Positions 1-8,483 of a stretch of 64,000 nt of DNA are shown piece by piece. The position numbers were made by a program, and so were the translations under genes. Location: contig JANQQA010000027.1 of assembly GCA_028285205.1 (NCBI GenBank), positions 39,537-103,536 on the forward strand. Direction: 5' to 3'. The DNA comes from Bythopirellula sp. GTDB lineage: Bacteria; Planctomycetota; Planctomycetia; Pirellulales; Lacipirellulaceae. The notes below the pieces were generated by a model that made no database searches, was not told the origin of the DNA, and saw only the letters and a list, made by a program, of their open reading frames with translations. Numbering within the stretch: position 1 is the first letter of the stretch; each line of letters opens with the position of its first letter.

Positions 1-345
1 TGGGAACTCACCGAGGGCGTGACGATCGCAGGCTCGACTGGCTACGGCACGAATGGTTTTGCCGATTTCGGTCTGGTGCCAGACGAACCGAACGATGAGA
101 ACTTCAACGTCCTAACGCAGTCGGCCGTGCTGGGCCTGGAACTCTCCGAGTCGAACACCATGTATTTGGAGTGGTTCGGGTTGTTCTCCGACGCTTTGGA
201 GGATGACTTCGTCGTGTCCGTCTTCAACATCGGTATCGACCACTACCTGACCGACGACATTGTCGTCGACTTTCGGGCGGGCGTCGGCCTCTCCGACGAT
301 TCCGACGACTTCTTTACCGGTGTTGGTGGTGGATATCGCTTCTAG
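1..345 (+). CDS. C-terminal end of an outer-membrane beta-barrel (transporter-like) protein, 5' partial
   Basis: The frame is open from base 1 and stops at 343-345, so only the last 114 residues are present. The sequence alternates hydrophobic and polar residues in short strands, is rich in Gly and Asp, and ends in an aromatic residue (G-G-G-Y-R-F), the usual C-terminal signature of an outer-membrane barrel. The strand pattern (stretches like [32 protein letters not shown]) resembles the MetA-pathway/phenol-degradation transporter barrels that are common in planctomycetes; this family assignment is an inference from style, not from a diagnostic motif. It converges on the minus-strand ChaN-type gene 40 bases away, with no clear terminator between them. 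Confidence 0.6.
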   Translation, partial: WELTEGVTIAGSTGYGTNGFADFGLVPDEPNDENFNVLTQSAVLGLELSESNTMYLEWFGLFSDALEDDFVVSVFNIGIDHYLTDDIVVDFRAGVGLSDDSDDFFTGVGGGYRF

Positions 346-385
346 CGACTGTGAACGTTAGACTCACGGACCAGTGCGCGGTGGT

Positions 386-2557
386 CTATTCACCGAGGAT
401 ACCAAGCTGCCCACCCAATCCGGGGCGCCAGTGGAGCGTCAGCGTATCCTCAAGTTCCAACACACTCTCTCGCAGCGATCGTAACCACAATAGGTCAGCG
501 TAGAAGACGGCAGGGACAACGAGGATATTTTTGCGATTCTCCGACTGAAGCTTCAGCAGGACGTCCTTCAGGCGATGACCGTCCGCATCATAGGCGATAC
601 GCACTCGATGGAAACGGCTCTTGGCGGCGAGCGGATCATCTTCCTCGATCGCAAGCCACTGATCAATGATTTCTTGGCTCAGCGTGCCTGGTAGGACGAG
701 AACGGTTGTCCCTCCAAACGGTCCCGGACATCGAGGTACCGCACCTTCACGCTTTGCGGCCGCAGCTGTGATCTCAGTCGAAATCTGTTTGGCTTCAACG
801 ACAGATGGGGCCGCGCCCACCGCAGTCGTCGGAATCCCCTCGGACACCGCAATCCGCTCGGCTTGAAGCGAGGCCCAGTAAAGAGCTCTCGGCGCTCGAT
901 CGGAAACGAGCAGATACTGTCGGGCGTTGTTTTCAACAACGGGTTGAGCCTGCATGCCTAATGCTTCTCGAACCAAGTTGGTAAGCTGCGTAGCCGACTC
1001 CCAAGGATCCGCGGCTAACAACTGAAAATCGCTCGATACTTGGACCTCATGGTATTGTGCCAGCTCCTGCTTCCACGAGTCACGCACAGCGTCATCACCT
1101 ACGACGGTTAACTGCCGAGGTGGCGGCGAATCGTCGCCAAAGTACTCGGGCAGCGGAAGTGGGATATCCTTGACTTTCCCATAGCGACTTGGGCGGACAG
1201 CTATCGCCTGATGCTTCATGCGGTCCGAGTGAACTGCAATCACTGACACAACGGTGCCACCAGTCCCTTCGCCAACCAAACAGACCCGATCGGCATCAAT
1301 CGGAAAGTTCCTCAACAGATACGCCCAGATGCGTTCGGTGCCATCAACCAATGTCGTGACATCTTCGGTGAACGACTCAGGCCAATACCATCGTCCACCG
1401 ACCGCGTAGTCTTCTCCCACTAATTTGTACGGGGCGTCAATAGTAGCAATCGCTGCCTCTTCGCCGAACTTAAGCTTACACAGCGTCATCGCTTCTTCGG
1501 CAGTTAGTCCATCATCGGTCAGCCAAATCAGCAGGGGTACCGGGGATTCCGCGCTTGCGTCCGGCGGCAAGTGAAAACGGTACTTCAACTCGCGTCCGAC
1601 TTGGACGCCGAATTCGCCACGGTCGGTGTTCGTCGCGCGTGATTCGACGTACACGACGTAGTCGGCAACGGGCTTTCCTCTCAACACCGCTGTTGATGGA
1701 TTTATGGCGGGTGTTAACGAAATCGTCTTTATCTTCGCAGCTGGTTTTCGACGCTTCAGCTGATGAACCGCGCCATCCCAGTAGGCCGAATGAAAATTGC
1801 CGTTGATGTGCAATACGCAATATCCCGAGTGATTATCGAGTGCCTCCGCACATGCTTCGCCCATGGAATTGTCCCACAGCGTCTGTGTGGAATAGAGTCT
1901 ATCATCGGAAGTGCCTGGCATCGCGAAGCCTTGATGGCCTCGCGTCGCGTTGTCGGTACGTTTCCAATAAGCAGGCGTGTTTGGGAAGAATTCACTCGGC
2001 ACCCAATGTTTTTCCTCTGCAGAGAGAGACTCCAGCACCTTAGGGCCTTCCATTGCGAGGCGTCTGGTCAGACTACGTGGAAAATTCGCAGCGATCACCG
2101 GCGTGCCCGCTTGCTTGGCTAGTTCGACCAAGGGTCGATACGCTTCACGGTAGTTGGACCAAGGGCGCGACTCAGCAAGAAAAGACTCTTCGTCGATCTC
2201 ATCATCGAGATAGCGGTCCAGAGCAGCCTGGACGTCACGCTCGAACACCTCGAGCGCCAGCACAACTTGGTTCCGCCGCGACTTCAGCAGACTGTCGTAG
2301 ATGGCTAGCTGCAAGCGATGCGTGGTGTCGTCAGTATGCGACTCGCCGACAAATACGGCATCCGCCTGCGCGAGCGCAGCAATCAGCTGATCATAGTCCA
2401 AGCGCTCGCGCGTCTTGCCGTCGCGAATAGAAATCGCTTGCTCCAAAGGTGGAGCTGCCCACTCAGGTTCCACTTCGTGCTTGTCAGCGTAGGATGAAAA
2501 ACAGAACGTGCAGCAGGCGAGGAAAACAACAGATCTCAATATCAAGCTCATTCTCAT
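386..2557 (-). CDS. ChaN-type haem-binding protein fused to a degenerate alpha/beta-hydrolase-like domain
   Basis: 723 residues. Residues 1-24 are a secretion signal; the local F-L-A-C could be a weak lipobox. Residues about 45-275 match the ChaN family (Tiki/EreA fold; ChaN of Campylobacter is an iron-regulated haem-binding lipoprotein): V-F-V-G-E-S-H at 68-74, L-A-L-E-V-F-E-R near 101, and H-I-N-G-N-F-H-S near 250. Residues about 325-540 look like an alpha/beta hydrolase, but the nucleophile elbow is G-E-G-T-G (429-433), with Gly where Ser belongs, so this half is probably not catalytic. The last 180 residues are unassigned. ATG at 2557; a second ATG lies two codons in. The gene starts 12 bases after the DUF1559 gene, so the two are probably cotranscribed. 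Confidence is high for ChaN, moderate for the hydrolase part. Confidence 0.8.
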   Translation of the reverse strand: MRMSLILRSVVFLACCTFCFSSYADKHEVEPEWAAPPLEQAISIRDGKTRERLDYDQLIAALAQADAVFVGESHTDDTTHRLQLAIYDSLLKSRRNQVVLALEVFERDVQAALDRYLDDEIDEESFLAESRPWSNYREAYRPLVELAKQAGTPVIAANFPRSLTRRLAMEGPKVLESLSAEEKHWVPSEFFPNTPAYWKRTDNATRGHQGFAMPGTSDDRLYSTQTLWDNSMGEACAEALDNHSGYCVLHINGNFHSAYWDGAVHQLKRRKPAAKIKTISLTPAINPSTAVLRGKPVADYVVYVESRATNTDRGEFGVQVGRELKYRFHLPPDASAESPVPLLIWLTDDGLTAEEAMTLCKLKFGEEAAIATIDAPYKLVGEDYAVGGRWYWPESFTEDVTTLVDGTERIWAYLLRNFPIDADRVCLVGEGTGGTVVSVIAVHSDRMKHQAIAVRPSRYGKVKDIPLPLPEYFGDDSPPPRQLTVVGDDAVRDSWKQELAQYHEVQVSSDFQLLAADPWESATQLTNLVREALGMQAQPVVENNARQYLLVSDRAPRALYWASLQAERIAVSEGIPTTAVGAAPSVVEAKQISTEITAAAAKREGAVPRCPGPFGGTTVLVLPGTLSQEIIDQWLAIEEDDPLAAKSRFHRVRIAYDADGHRLKDVLLKLQSENRKNILVVPAVFYADLLWLRSLRESVLELEDTLTLHWRPGLGGQLGILGE

Positions 2558-2569
2558 TATCGATAGGAT

Positions 2570-3406
2570 TCAATTGATTGTGTGGTCCGTTTCGCCCCCA
2601 GCTCGGGATGCCAACGCATCGTAAACGGCTTCGTCGATCCCATTCTGCACGAAATGAACCGAGCCGTCGACCAAGACAAACTGCGCTCCGCCTGGGTGAT
2701 CGCTCCGGAATGACGTCGAGTAAAGTCCCATGAGTCCAGGCTGTGTCACAGGGTCGGGTGGATCATCTGGATTAAACGGCCCCCACGTCGCCGCGAATGA
2801 GTCACTGATGTAGCCACCGGCCCACTTCGGACCTACTGTTGCCTGACCACCAAAATAGTCTTGCTCGCCGAAAGCGAAAGTCTTGGTTAAGCCATCCGTG
2901 ACATCCTTGAACTCAACAATCATGGGCCGCGCGACGATTGCCCCATTGTGATATTTGGAGAGCCAGGGAGATCGCTCGCCGGTGCTAGAGGAATAACTAC
3001 TCACGGCTTGCTGTTGCTCCACCGCATCGTAGATCATCGTGGGGCAGATGAACAACGGAATCTCGGTGTCAACGACTCCTGCGTTGTCAGGATGCAGCGT
3101 TCCTAGCTCAGGATCGTAGCTGACAAACCGATTTGCTTCTTCCATGAAAGGCAGCATGAACAACAATGCGCTTTCATGGTCACCTCCAATAGTGTCATGG
3201 ATCCTAGCGGGTGGCAAAGTACCTTTTGAGTCATGATACATGTGGGCCGCGAGCCCAATTTGCTTAAGCTTGTTCTTGCACGAGGATCGACGTGCGGATT
3301 CTCGCGCCGCCTGCACTGCGGGCAGCAGTAAGGCGATCAGCACGCCGATGATTGCAATCACGACGAGCAATTCTACTAGCGTAAACGCTCTTGTTATTCT
3401 CTTCAT
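2570..3406 (-). CDS. DUF1559 pilin-like protein with N-terminal methylation signal
   Basis: 278 residues. It starts with a type IV prepilin signal: short basic leader, then A-F-T-L-V-E-L-L-V-V-I-A-I-I and a hydrophobic helix to about residue 31, followed by P-A-V-Q-A-A-R-E-S-A-R-R, typical of the planctomycete DUF1559 family. The end carries the family's H-P-G-G-A-Q-F-V-L-V-D-G-S-V-H-F motif. Such proteins are pseudopilin-like and expected at the cell surface; the large paralogous family in planctomycetes has no settled function. It lies between a PEP-CTERM gene (32 bases upstream) and the ChaN fusion (12 bases downstream) on the same strand. Confidence 0.93.
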   Translation of the reverse strand: MKRITRAFTLVELLVVIAIIGVLIALLLPAVQAARESARRSSCKNKLKQIGLAAHMYHDSKGTLPPARIHDTIGGDHESALLFMLPFMEEANRFVSYDPELGTLHPDNAGVVDTEIPLFICPTMIYDAVEQQQAVSSYSSSTGERSPWLSKYHNGAIVARPMIVEFKDVTDGLTKTFAFGEQDYFGGQATVGPKWAGGYISDSFAATWGPFNPDDPPDPVTQPGLMGLYSTSFRSDHPGGAQFVLVDGSVHFVQNGIDEAVYDALASRAGGETDHTIN

Positions 3407-3438
3407 CGCAAGAGTTCTCCAGCGTCTCGACGATCTGA

Positions 3439-4386
3439 CTATCGGCGAGACCTCAGTAGATAGCCCATCGCAAACAGTGCCGCGAGGGCCAACGAGTTAG
3501 GTTCAGGTACGGCAACAATTTCACCCGCTGACGAACCATATCCGGTCTGCCAGGCAGTCAGTCCAACTTCTCCGCCGTATCCCTCCGGATCCGTCTGCCA
3601 AGTCAGGAAATCGTTGCCTTCCACTGCACCGTTCGCATCAAAATCGGGGTCAAGCGCATCAGCTTTCTGAATCAGCGTGTCGATACGCAAGTGCTGAAAG
3701 CTGGAACTTTGCATCATGCCGAATTCAACACGAAAGTCGCCCGTGTAGCCGGGAAGCCAGAACTCATATAGGAGTTCTTGTTGCGGCAGGACGCCAATCG
3801 GGGTGTCTACATCACCAACGAATAGTTCAATGGCTTGCAACGCACTGGCGCTATCGCCGCCAGTGATAGAGGATCCGTCCGGCTGGACTAGTTGCATCGA
3901 TTCGTCCAGCACGGTAGCCCCGCCGCTCATGGTGGCGGCAGTCTGCACGAAGACGCGTGTACCGAAGTTGCTTTCATACGGTCCACCGTTGCCTGCCAAA
4001 CCACCGTGATTCAGAACGTCTGCATAGATGGTATAAGGGCCACCGAATGCGTAATAGCCGCCGGAACCTGCGACGAAGCCAGGCAAATCAACGCCCATCG
4101 TTGAAAAACTATCCGGATTCAGCGCTGGGTTGACGTTTACGTCCGACGGCGGGGTATCGCTTTGAGAAAACGAGAATGCGTTCTCCGGATTTTCGAAATC
4201 TATATTCGCGTCCCATTCTTGGAACGTGCTGTCCAAATCCCCGACGCTCCAGCCATCGGGGGCCAAGAATTGCGCACCGGTCGCATGGACGTTTGCCGAT
4301 TGTGAACTGGTGAGCAATAAGGCTACTAGAACTGCCCACGACGCATTGACTCCGCGGTCGCGTATTTGCCTACTTCTAACGAACAT
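3439..4386 (-). CDS. PEP-CTERM surface protein with a dockerin-like calcium-loop segment
   Basis: 315 residues. An N-terminal signal peptide (hydrophobic stretch about residues 17-35, A-x-A near H-A-T-G) leads into a beta-rich body without a recognised enzyme motif. Near residue 245 is D-F-D-A-N-G-A-V-E-G-N-D-F-L-T-W-Q, the single dockerin-like loop seen in many planctomycete secreted proteins. The C-terminus has the sorting signal V-P-E-P-N, a hydrophobic helix and R-S-R-R, so the protein should be processed by an exosortase/archaeosortase-type system and released or anchored. It is one of three consecutive PEP-CTERM genes; the three differ in sequence, so they are not recent duplicates. Confidence 0.9.
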   Translation of the reverse strand: MFVRSRQIRDRGVNASWAVLVALLLTSSQSANVHATGAQFLAPDGWSVGDLDSTFQEWDANIDFENPENAFSFSQSDTPPSDVNVNPALNPDSFSTMGVDLPGFVAGSGGYYAFGGPYTIYADVLNHGGLAGNGGPYESNFGTRVFVQTAATMSGGATVLDESMQLVQPDGSSITGGDSASALQAIELFVGDVDTPIGVLPQQELLYEFWLPGYTGDFRVEFGMMQSSSFQHLRIDTLIQKADALDPDFDANGAVEGNDFLTWQTDPEGYGGEVGLTAWQTGYGSSAGEIVAVPEPNSLALAALFAMGYLLRSRR

Positions 4387-4468
4387 CGGTCTATCTCCTA
4401 AATCACTATGTATGAAAACCTACCGGACGATGGCGGCGGCTACGTACCGGCAGGCGATGCAGAACAAG

Positions 4469-5185
4469 TTAACCTCGTTGTTGACGACGTCGCGCCAGCA
4501 GTAAGGCACAGCTGGACAAGCTTGCGAGAGCAATCGACGTCGGTTCGGGAACGTTCCCAGCTGGAACCGGCTGGAAGGGTGTTGCCGAGTTGTAATACTC
4601 GACGCGAGCATGACTGAAACTCGTATTGCCCGTTGGATTGCCGAATGTGATGGCGTAGTCTGTTGCGGCAGCCGCATCCCATGCGACCCAGTAATGCCGC
4701 GTATCCAACGCCGATGTTGTCGTATCAGGACGAACGCTCGTCACGTCGGCCGTACCACGATCGATCAAAGTCGTTGGCGGAGCACCACTAAGTGAGAAGT
4801 CTTCGAGCGCTCCAGCAACACCGATCTGTAAGACGACCGTCGTGTTGGAATCGGCGTCCGAGAGCCCCGACAGATCGATCGTAAAATCGATAAGGTCGGA
4901 ACCGGAGTAGATATTCTGCGTGCTCGTGATCAGTGGACCGAACGCTGGGGTTGGGTCAGTTACGCTTAGTTCGGCTGTGCCAATACCTGATGAGATGACA
5001 TCGGGAACATGGGGGCCCAGCGGACCGTCTGGAGCAACATTCATAAATTCGTCCCACTCGAAATGCCCCGTGCTAGCCATCGGTTGAGTGGTGAACAGAT
5101 ATGGTGTTGATGTAGACGCGGCTTGAGCAATGGCTCCGCTTGCTAAGACACAGCCGACAACAAGGGCGAAACTCAAAACTTTCAT
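4469..5185 (-). CDS. PEP-CTERM sorting-domain protein, function unknown
   Basis: 238 residues. The signal peptide spans about residues 1-22 (V-L-A-S-G-A-I-A-Q-A-A). The body is beta-rich, Thr/Ser/Asp-rich and without a motif I recognise; it contains a segment with D-L-S-G-L-S-D-A-D-S-N-T-T-V-V-L-Q-I-G that suggests a jelly-roll-like secreted domain. The C-terminus carries N-V-P-E-P-T-S followed by a hydrophobic helix and A-R-R-R, the complete PEP-CTERM tripartite signal. It is in line with the PEP-CTERM genes on either side (gaps 57 and 82 bases) and is probably transcribed with them. Confidence 0.85.
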   Translation of the reverse strand: MKVLSFALVVGCVLASGAIAQAASTSTPYLFTTQPMASTGHFEWDEFMNVAPDGPLGPHVPDVISSGIGTAELSVTDPTPAFGPLITSTQNIYSGSDLIDFTIDLSGLSDADSNTTVVLQIGVAGALEDFSLSGAPPTTLIDRGTADVTSVRPDTTTSALDTRHYWVAWDAAAATDYAITFGNPTGNTSFSHARVEYYNSATPFQPVPAGNVPEPTSIALASLSSCALLLARRRQQRG

Positions 5186-5242
5186 TAGTACAATCCTCTC
5201 GAAAACAAAGTAGAAAACGAACGACTGCTCATCTCGAGCAGC

Positions 5243-5962
5243 CTATCTATCGCGGCGAACGAGCACGCAACCAAGGAGACAACAGCCACCGAGCAGCAAT
5301 GTGGTCGGCTCAGGAACAATGGTTAAGAATGTCGAGCCTGGGTTCTCGGAGTTGTTCAAGAAGCCGTGCAGAAAGCCGGAAGCATTTGGTTCATTCTTAC
5401 CGGTCATCGCCAATGCAAAGACCGTATTCGCGCCCGATATCCAGTCGTTAACCACGGCGGTCACATCGAATGTGACTGGGCCAAAGCTATCAATCGATGT
5501 AAGCGCTGCGGCGTCCGCAGGTAGGATGTTATTGTTGAAGTAGGTCAACCAGTCGGTTGGTCCACCAGGATTTGTGTCGTCTGTGATCTCCGTCAGCGGA
5601 TCCGTGTCGACAGCGTGAGCTGAAACAACAAACGGATTGCCGGGACCACCGTCACCGCCAAAACCGCCTTCAGTACTCTGCATCGTCAAGATCGCTTGCG
5701 GCACCGGCCCGCCTAAACCCGTGAAGTCGGCCGAGTCGAACGTGAGATAGATTGTCTCTGGTCCGACATCGAACGCGGCGTCACTTCCAACACGATGGAC
5801 GTTGCGGAAATCGCCCGCATAGCCTCTTACACGATTGGTGCCGCCGAAGAACGCAGAAGTCATCACGTCCTCTTGAACCGGTATTGTCACTGCCTGAACA
5901 AGCCCTTGGTGAACGCTGATCGCGATCATGGTTGCCAAGGTTACATTTGCTAGTTTTTGCAT
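5243..5962 (-). CDS. PEP-CTERM protein with DNRLRE-like repeat-adhesin fold
   Basis: 239 residues. Signal peptide to about residue 25. The body has the pattern of the DNRLRE family (secreted beta-sandwich found in surface adhesins): an early P-V-Q-E-D-V segment, and later F-D-V-T-A-V-V-N-D-W-I-S-G followed by a T-x-F-A-L-A-M-T-G strand. The C-terminus has I-V-P-E-P-T-T, a hydrophobic helix that is unusually Cys-rich (G-G-C-C-L-L-G-C) and V-R-R-D-R. It is first of the PEP-CTERM trio in transcription order; the 139-base gap before it, after flavodoxin, probably holds its own promoter. Confidence 0.85.
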   Translation of the reverse strand: MQKLANVTLATMIAISVHQGLVQAVTIPVQEDVMTSAFFGGTNRVRGYAGDFRNVHRVGSDAAFDVGPETIYLTFDSADFTGLGGPVPQAILTMQSTEGGFGGDGGPGNPFVVSAHAVDTDPLTEITDDTNPGGPTDWLTYFNNNILPADAAALTSIDSFGPVTFDVTAVVNDWISGANTVFALAMTGKNEPNASGFLHGFLNNSENPGSTFLTIVPEPTTLLLGGCCLLGCVLVRRDR

Positions 5963-6101
5963 TAGCTTCTTCCTTTTTGTGAATAAGGATCTCTCTTTGT
6001 TTGTTCGAACAATTGTTGCTGAGCCTAAGCTGGCCCAAAAAACTTACGCATAGATGTCGATTCTTCAGTTCAAATGCGTTTCCCTTTCTGGATTCGGTAT
6101 T

Positions 6102-6635
6102 TCATTCGGCCGCGGCACTGACGTCGAAACCGAGTTCTTCCACGACCTTCAGCAACCAATCGCGAATGCGATCGTCGGTCAGTTCGGACTCGTTGTCTTC
6201 ATCCAATCCGAGTCCCACAAAGTGCTCCTCATCGTGCAAGGCACGGGACTCGTCGAACCTGTAGCCTTCCGTCGGCCACACGCCGACAAGTGATGCCCCA
6301 CGCGCCTTGCACATTTCCCATAGCTCGCCCATCGCATCGAGAAAGTTGTAGGGGTAGCCATCCTGATCGCCCATCGAAAACAGCGCGACCTTTTTGCCTG
6401 TCAGATCGATTTCCTCGAGTCGAGGCAAGAACTCGTCCCAATCGTCTTGCATATCGCCGATGTTCCAGGTCGAGACACCGAGAAAGAGCAGATCGTACTC
6501 AAGCAATTGTTCTGGTGACGCGTTGCGCACGTCGACGATCTCATCGGGCACAAATTCCCCCATTTGTTCCTTGATCTTTTCGGCTGCCACTTCGGTGTTG
6601 CCGGTACTCGATCCGTAGAAGATCCCCATTTTCAT
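6102..6635 (-). CDS. fldA: Flavodoxin, long-chain type
   Basis: 177 residues, the normal length for a long-chain flavodoxin (FMN-binding one-electron carrier that replaces ferredoxin when iron is short). The phosphate-binding loop G-S-S-T-G-N-T-E is at residues 9-16, the isoalloxazine-contact segments are V-S-T-W-N-I-G-D near 55-62 and M-G-D-Q-D-G-Y-P-Y-N-F near 89-99, and the long-chain insertion G-Y-R-F-D-E-S-R-A-L plus G-L-D-E-D-N is present. The ATG at 6635 has GGAG about 9 bases upstream. It follows rpsD after 39 bases on the same strand, so it is likely the last gene of the TPR / small membrane peptide / rpsD / flavodoxin operon. Confidence 0.96.
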   Translation of the reverse strand: MKMGIFYGSSTGNTEVAAEKIKEQMGEFVPDEIVDVRNASPEQLLEYDLLFLGVSTWNIGDMQDDWDEFLPRLEEIDLTGKKVALFSMGDQDGYPYNFLDAMGELWEMCKARGASLVGVWPTEGYRFDESRALHDEEHFVGLGLDEDNESELTDDRIRDWLLKVVEELGFDVSAAAE

Positions 6636-6674
6636 GGCTCGTTCTCCGCTATATGTTGGAGTTCGCGTTGTTGG

Positions 6675-7283
6675 TTATCGAGACAAGAGTTCGACCACCA
6701 TGCCGACTTCTACCGGCAAAGTGATCTCTTCTTTTGATGGCAACCGAGCGATAACAATCTCCTGGTTGGCCGTGCCGACTGTCAGCCAGTCGGCAAGTTG
6801 TCCGTCGAAATTCTCTTGATACCCACGGTATAATTCCGACAAGTTCTGTCGACGCTTGACGTGAATAGAGTCGCCCACGCCGACGAGCGTCGAAGGGATG
6901 TCATGTTTCTTGCCGTTGAGCAAGAAGTGACCGTGTCCGACACCTTGTCGAGCTTGCGGACGTGTCTTCGTGAAACCAGCTAGTCGCACGACGCTGTCGA
7001 GTCGCCGTTCGCAAAACAACAGCAAGTTTTCGCCCGTGTTGCCCTGCGCGCGTTTCGCCTTCAGAAACAATCGCCGAAGCTGCCGTTCGCCCAGTCCGTA
7101 GTAGTACTTGATCTTCTGCTTCTCACGCATCGCTTCGCCATACGTCGACAGCTTGCGAGGTCGTACAGCCATCCCAGGCGGTTGTGGCTTCCGCTCCGCA
7201 GCTTTGATCGCGCCACTACTTTCAAAAATGTCGATTCCCAAACGGCGGTTGATTCGTGCCTTGGGACCGGTGTAATGAGCCAT
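6675..7283 (-). CDS. rpsD: 30S ribosomal protein S4
   Basis: 202 residues. The start is set at the ATG at 7283 because S4 proteins begin here (M-A-H-Y-T-G-P-K-A-R) and a strong GGAGAGG lies about 7 bases upstream; the frame stays open for 70 codons more but that part is not S4-like. It is the zinc-free form: the N-terminal domain lacks a Cys cluster. The central R-R-L-D-S-V-V-R-L-A-G-F segment and the H-F-L-L-N-G-K loop mark the S4 RNA-binding domain (about 95-160). S4 nucleates 30S assembly. It is not in a ribosomal protein operon here but is preceded by a TPR gene and a 44-residue membrane peptide, and followed by flavodoxin. Confidence 0.98.
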   Translation of the reverse strand: MAHYTGPKARINRRLGIDIFESSGAIKAAERKPQPPGMAVRPRKLSTYGEAMREKQKIKYYYGLGERQLRRLFLKAKRAQGNTGENLLLFCERRLDSVVRLAGFTKTRPQARQGVGHGHFLLNGKKHDIPSTLVGVGDSIHVKRRQNLSELYRGYQENFDGQLADWLTVGTANQEIVIARLPSKEEITLPVEVGMVVELLSR

Positions 7284-7285
7284 AT

Positions 7286-7420
7286 CTAGCCTCTCCAGTC
7301 GTTGTCTAGTGGTGAGTGATTTGCCTTCTTCGCATTCGATCGCGCGACAATCACGCGTAGCATCAAGATCGCCGTGAAGAATGCCACAAAGATCATGAAG
7401 TGTGTTGACAGGAGCCTCAT
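7286..7420 (-). CDS. Small single-span membrane peptide (44 aa) coupled to the TPR gene and rpsD
   Basis: 44 residues starting M-R-L-L-S-T-H-F-M-I-F. Residues about 8-25 form one hydrophobic helix (F-M-I-F-V-A-F-F-T-A-I-L-M-L-R-V-I-V), followed by a polar, basic tail ending D-W-R-G. Its ATG overlaps the TGA of the upstream TPR gene (ATGA, 7417-7420), and its stop is 2 bases before the rpsD ATG, so the rpsD ribosome-binding site lies inside its last codons. This arrangement, together with the clean transmembrane helix, argues that it is a real gene. Function unknown; it could anchor or partner the TPR protein, or couple its translation to S4 (both inference). Confidence 0.65.
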   Translation of the reverse strand: MRLLSTHFMIFVAFFTAILMLRVIVARSNAKKANHSPLDNDWRG

Positions 7421-8154
7421 GCTTTGCGGCCCTCGATTGCTTGTAGCACAGCAATGCAACGAGCCAAGTTGGTCGCATCTCCGGCAGCGGCAAAGATCTC
7501 GTGCATCGCCGTTAGGCAATTCATGCAGCGATAATCTTCAATGGGCAGAACCGAAAGCAGATACGCGGCTTCCTCGTGTTGCTGACACTCGTGCAGCGTG
7601 CGTGCCAGCGTGAGCCGACAGTCGCTGTCTTCCGGATCCAAATGAAACGCGCGAAACAATACTGGCAAAATCTGCTCAGCCGGCCTACTCAGGCGCTTCA
7701 TGTAGAAGACCATGCCCATCAGCGGTTCGGGAGCTTCCGGCATCCGAGTTGCGGCGAGGCGGCAGACTTCTAGGGCGTATTCGCACTCGTCACATCGCCC
7801 TAAGGCTCTCGCGACAGGCTCCATTAAGTTCTCATCCAGGTCGTCCTGAGAGCCCAGGTGCCTGTAGATGGAAGATGCCGACTCAGGCTGTTCACGCTTC
7901 TCGTAACAAATGGCGAGTACAAACTGACTGCAATTGGCAAGCGGTACCAGCAGGCTGGCGTGTTCCAATGCATCGATCGCCAGATCCGGGTCGCCCTCTG
8001 CGTAGGCGACCATTCCCAATAACTCCCAAAGCTGCCCCGCATCGTCGTCTGCGTTCAGGGCAGCCTCTAGTTGGAGGTGCGCGGCTTCAAACTTGCCAGC
8101 GAGAAAGTTAGCCTCGGCCGACGCATATACATCTGCAGTCGAAGACTGTCCCAT
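7417..8154 (-). CDS. TPR-repeat protein, paralogue of the divergent TPR gene
   Basis: 245 residues, no signal peptide, almost wholly alpha-helical. Several tetratricopeptide units can be read (for example A-x-x-x-F-L-A-G-K-F-E-A-A at 13-25, L-L-G-M-V-A-Y-A-E-G-D-P-D-L-A-I near 45-60, and a unit around residues 165-200 with L-x-P-E-D-S). Cys residues occur in the C-terminal half (C-D-E-C, Y-R-C-M-N-C). It aligns along its whole length with the TPR protein at 8655-9434 (shared L-W-x-L, S/A-x-L-x-P-L, R-L-x-L-A). ATG at 8154 with AAGGA about 9 bases upstream. First gene of the operon leading into rpsD and flavodoxin. Probably a scaffold for protein contacts; partner unknown. Confidence 0.8.
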   Translation of the reverse strand: MGQSSTADVYASAEANFLAGKFEAAHLQLEAALNADDDAGQLWELLGMVAYAEGDPDLAIDALEHASLLVPLANCSQFVLAICYEKREQPESASSIYRHLGSQDDLDENLMEPVARALGRCDECEYALEVCRLAATRMPEAPEPLMGMVFYMKRLSRPAEQILPVLFRAFHLDPEDSDCRLTLARTLHECQQHEEAAYLLSVLPIEDYRCMNCLTAMHEIFAAAGDATNLARCIAVLQAIEGRKA

Positions 8155-8424
8155 GTCAGGTGTCCTTTCACTGACGTGGTACCTGAGAACGCTCCGGCCT
8201 TTAGATCCGTAGTGCAGGCGCGTTTCGATCGGCAGGTAGCCACGGCTAGGAAGTGGTGCCTAAATGCCGCCAATTGCCATGCAATATGGCGACATCGCTT
8301 GCGGCCAAAATCGGCCGCCTAAGTGGCTAGCGGAGAGGCAAGAGGCCTCGTGGCGGGCTACCTGGGAAGATGCAAGCTCAAGTAATTACTTGTGCTCAAA
8401 TGCTTGAGTCACTCGTTTTATGCT

Positions 8425-8450
8425 GCAAATGTCGTTCTTTTCGCAAATGT
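8425..8450. repeat. Short direct repeat GCAAATGT, 18-base period
   Basis: GCAAATGT occurs at 8425-8432 and again at 8443-8450, with related flanks (CGTT after the first, GTT after the second). An 18-base period is close to two helical turns, so both copies would face the same side of the DNA, as expected for a tandem binding site. This is a short match and could be chance. Confidence 0.35.
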
Positions 8451-8483
8451 GTTAATAGAACCAACTTTTGCTAAAAATGACAC

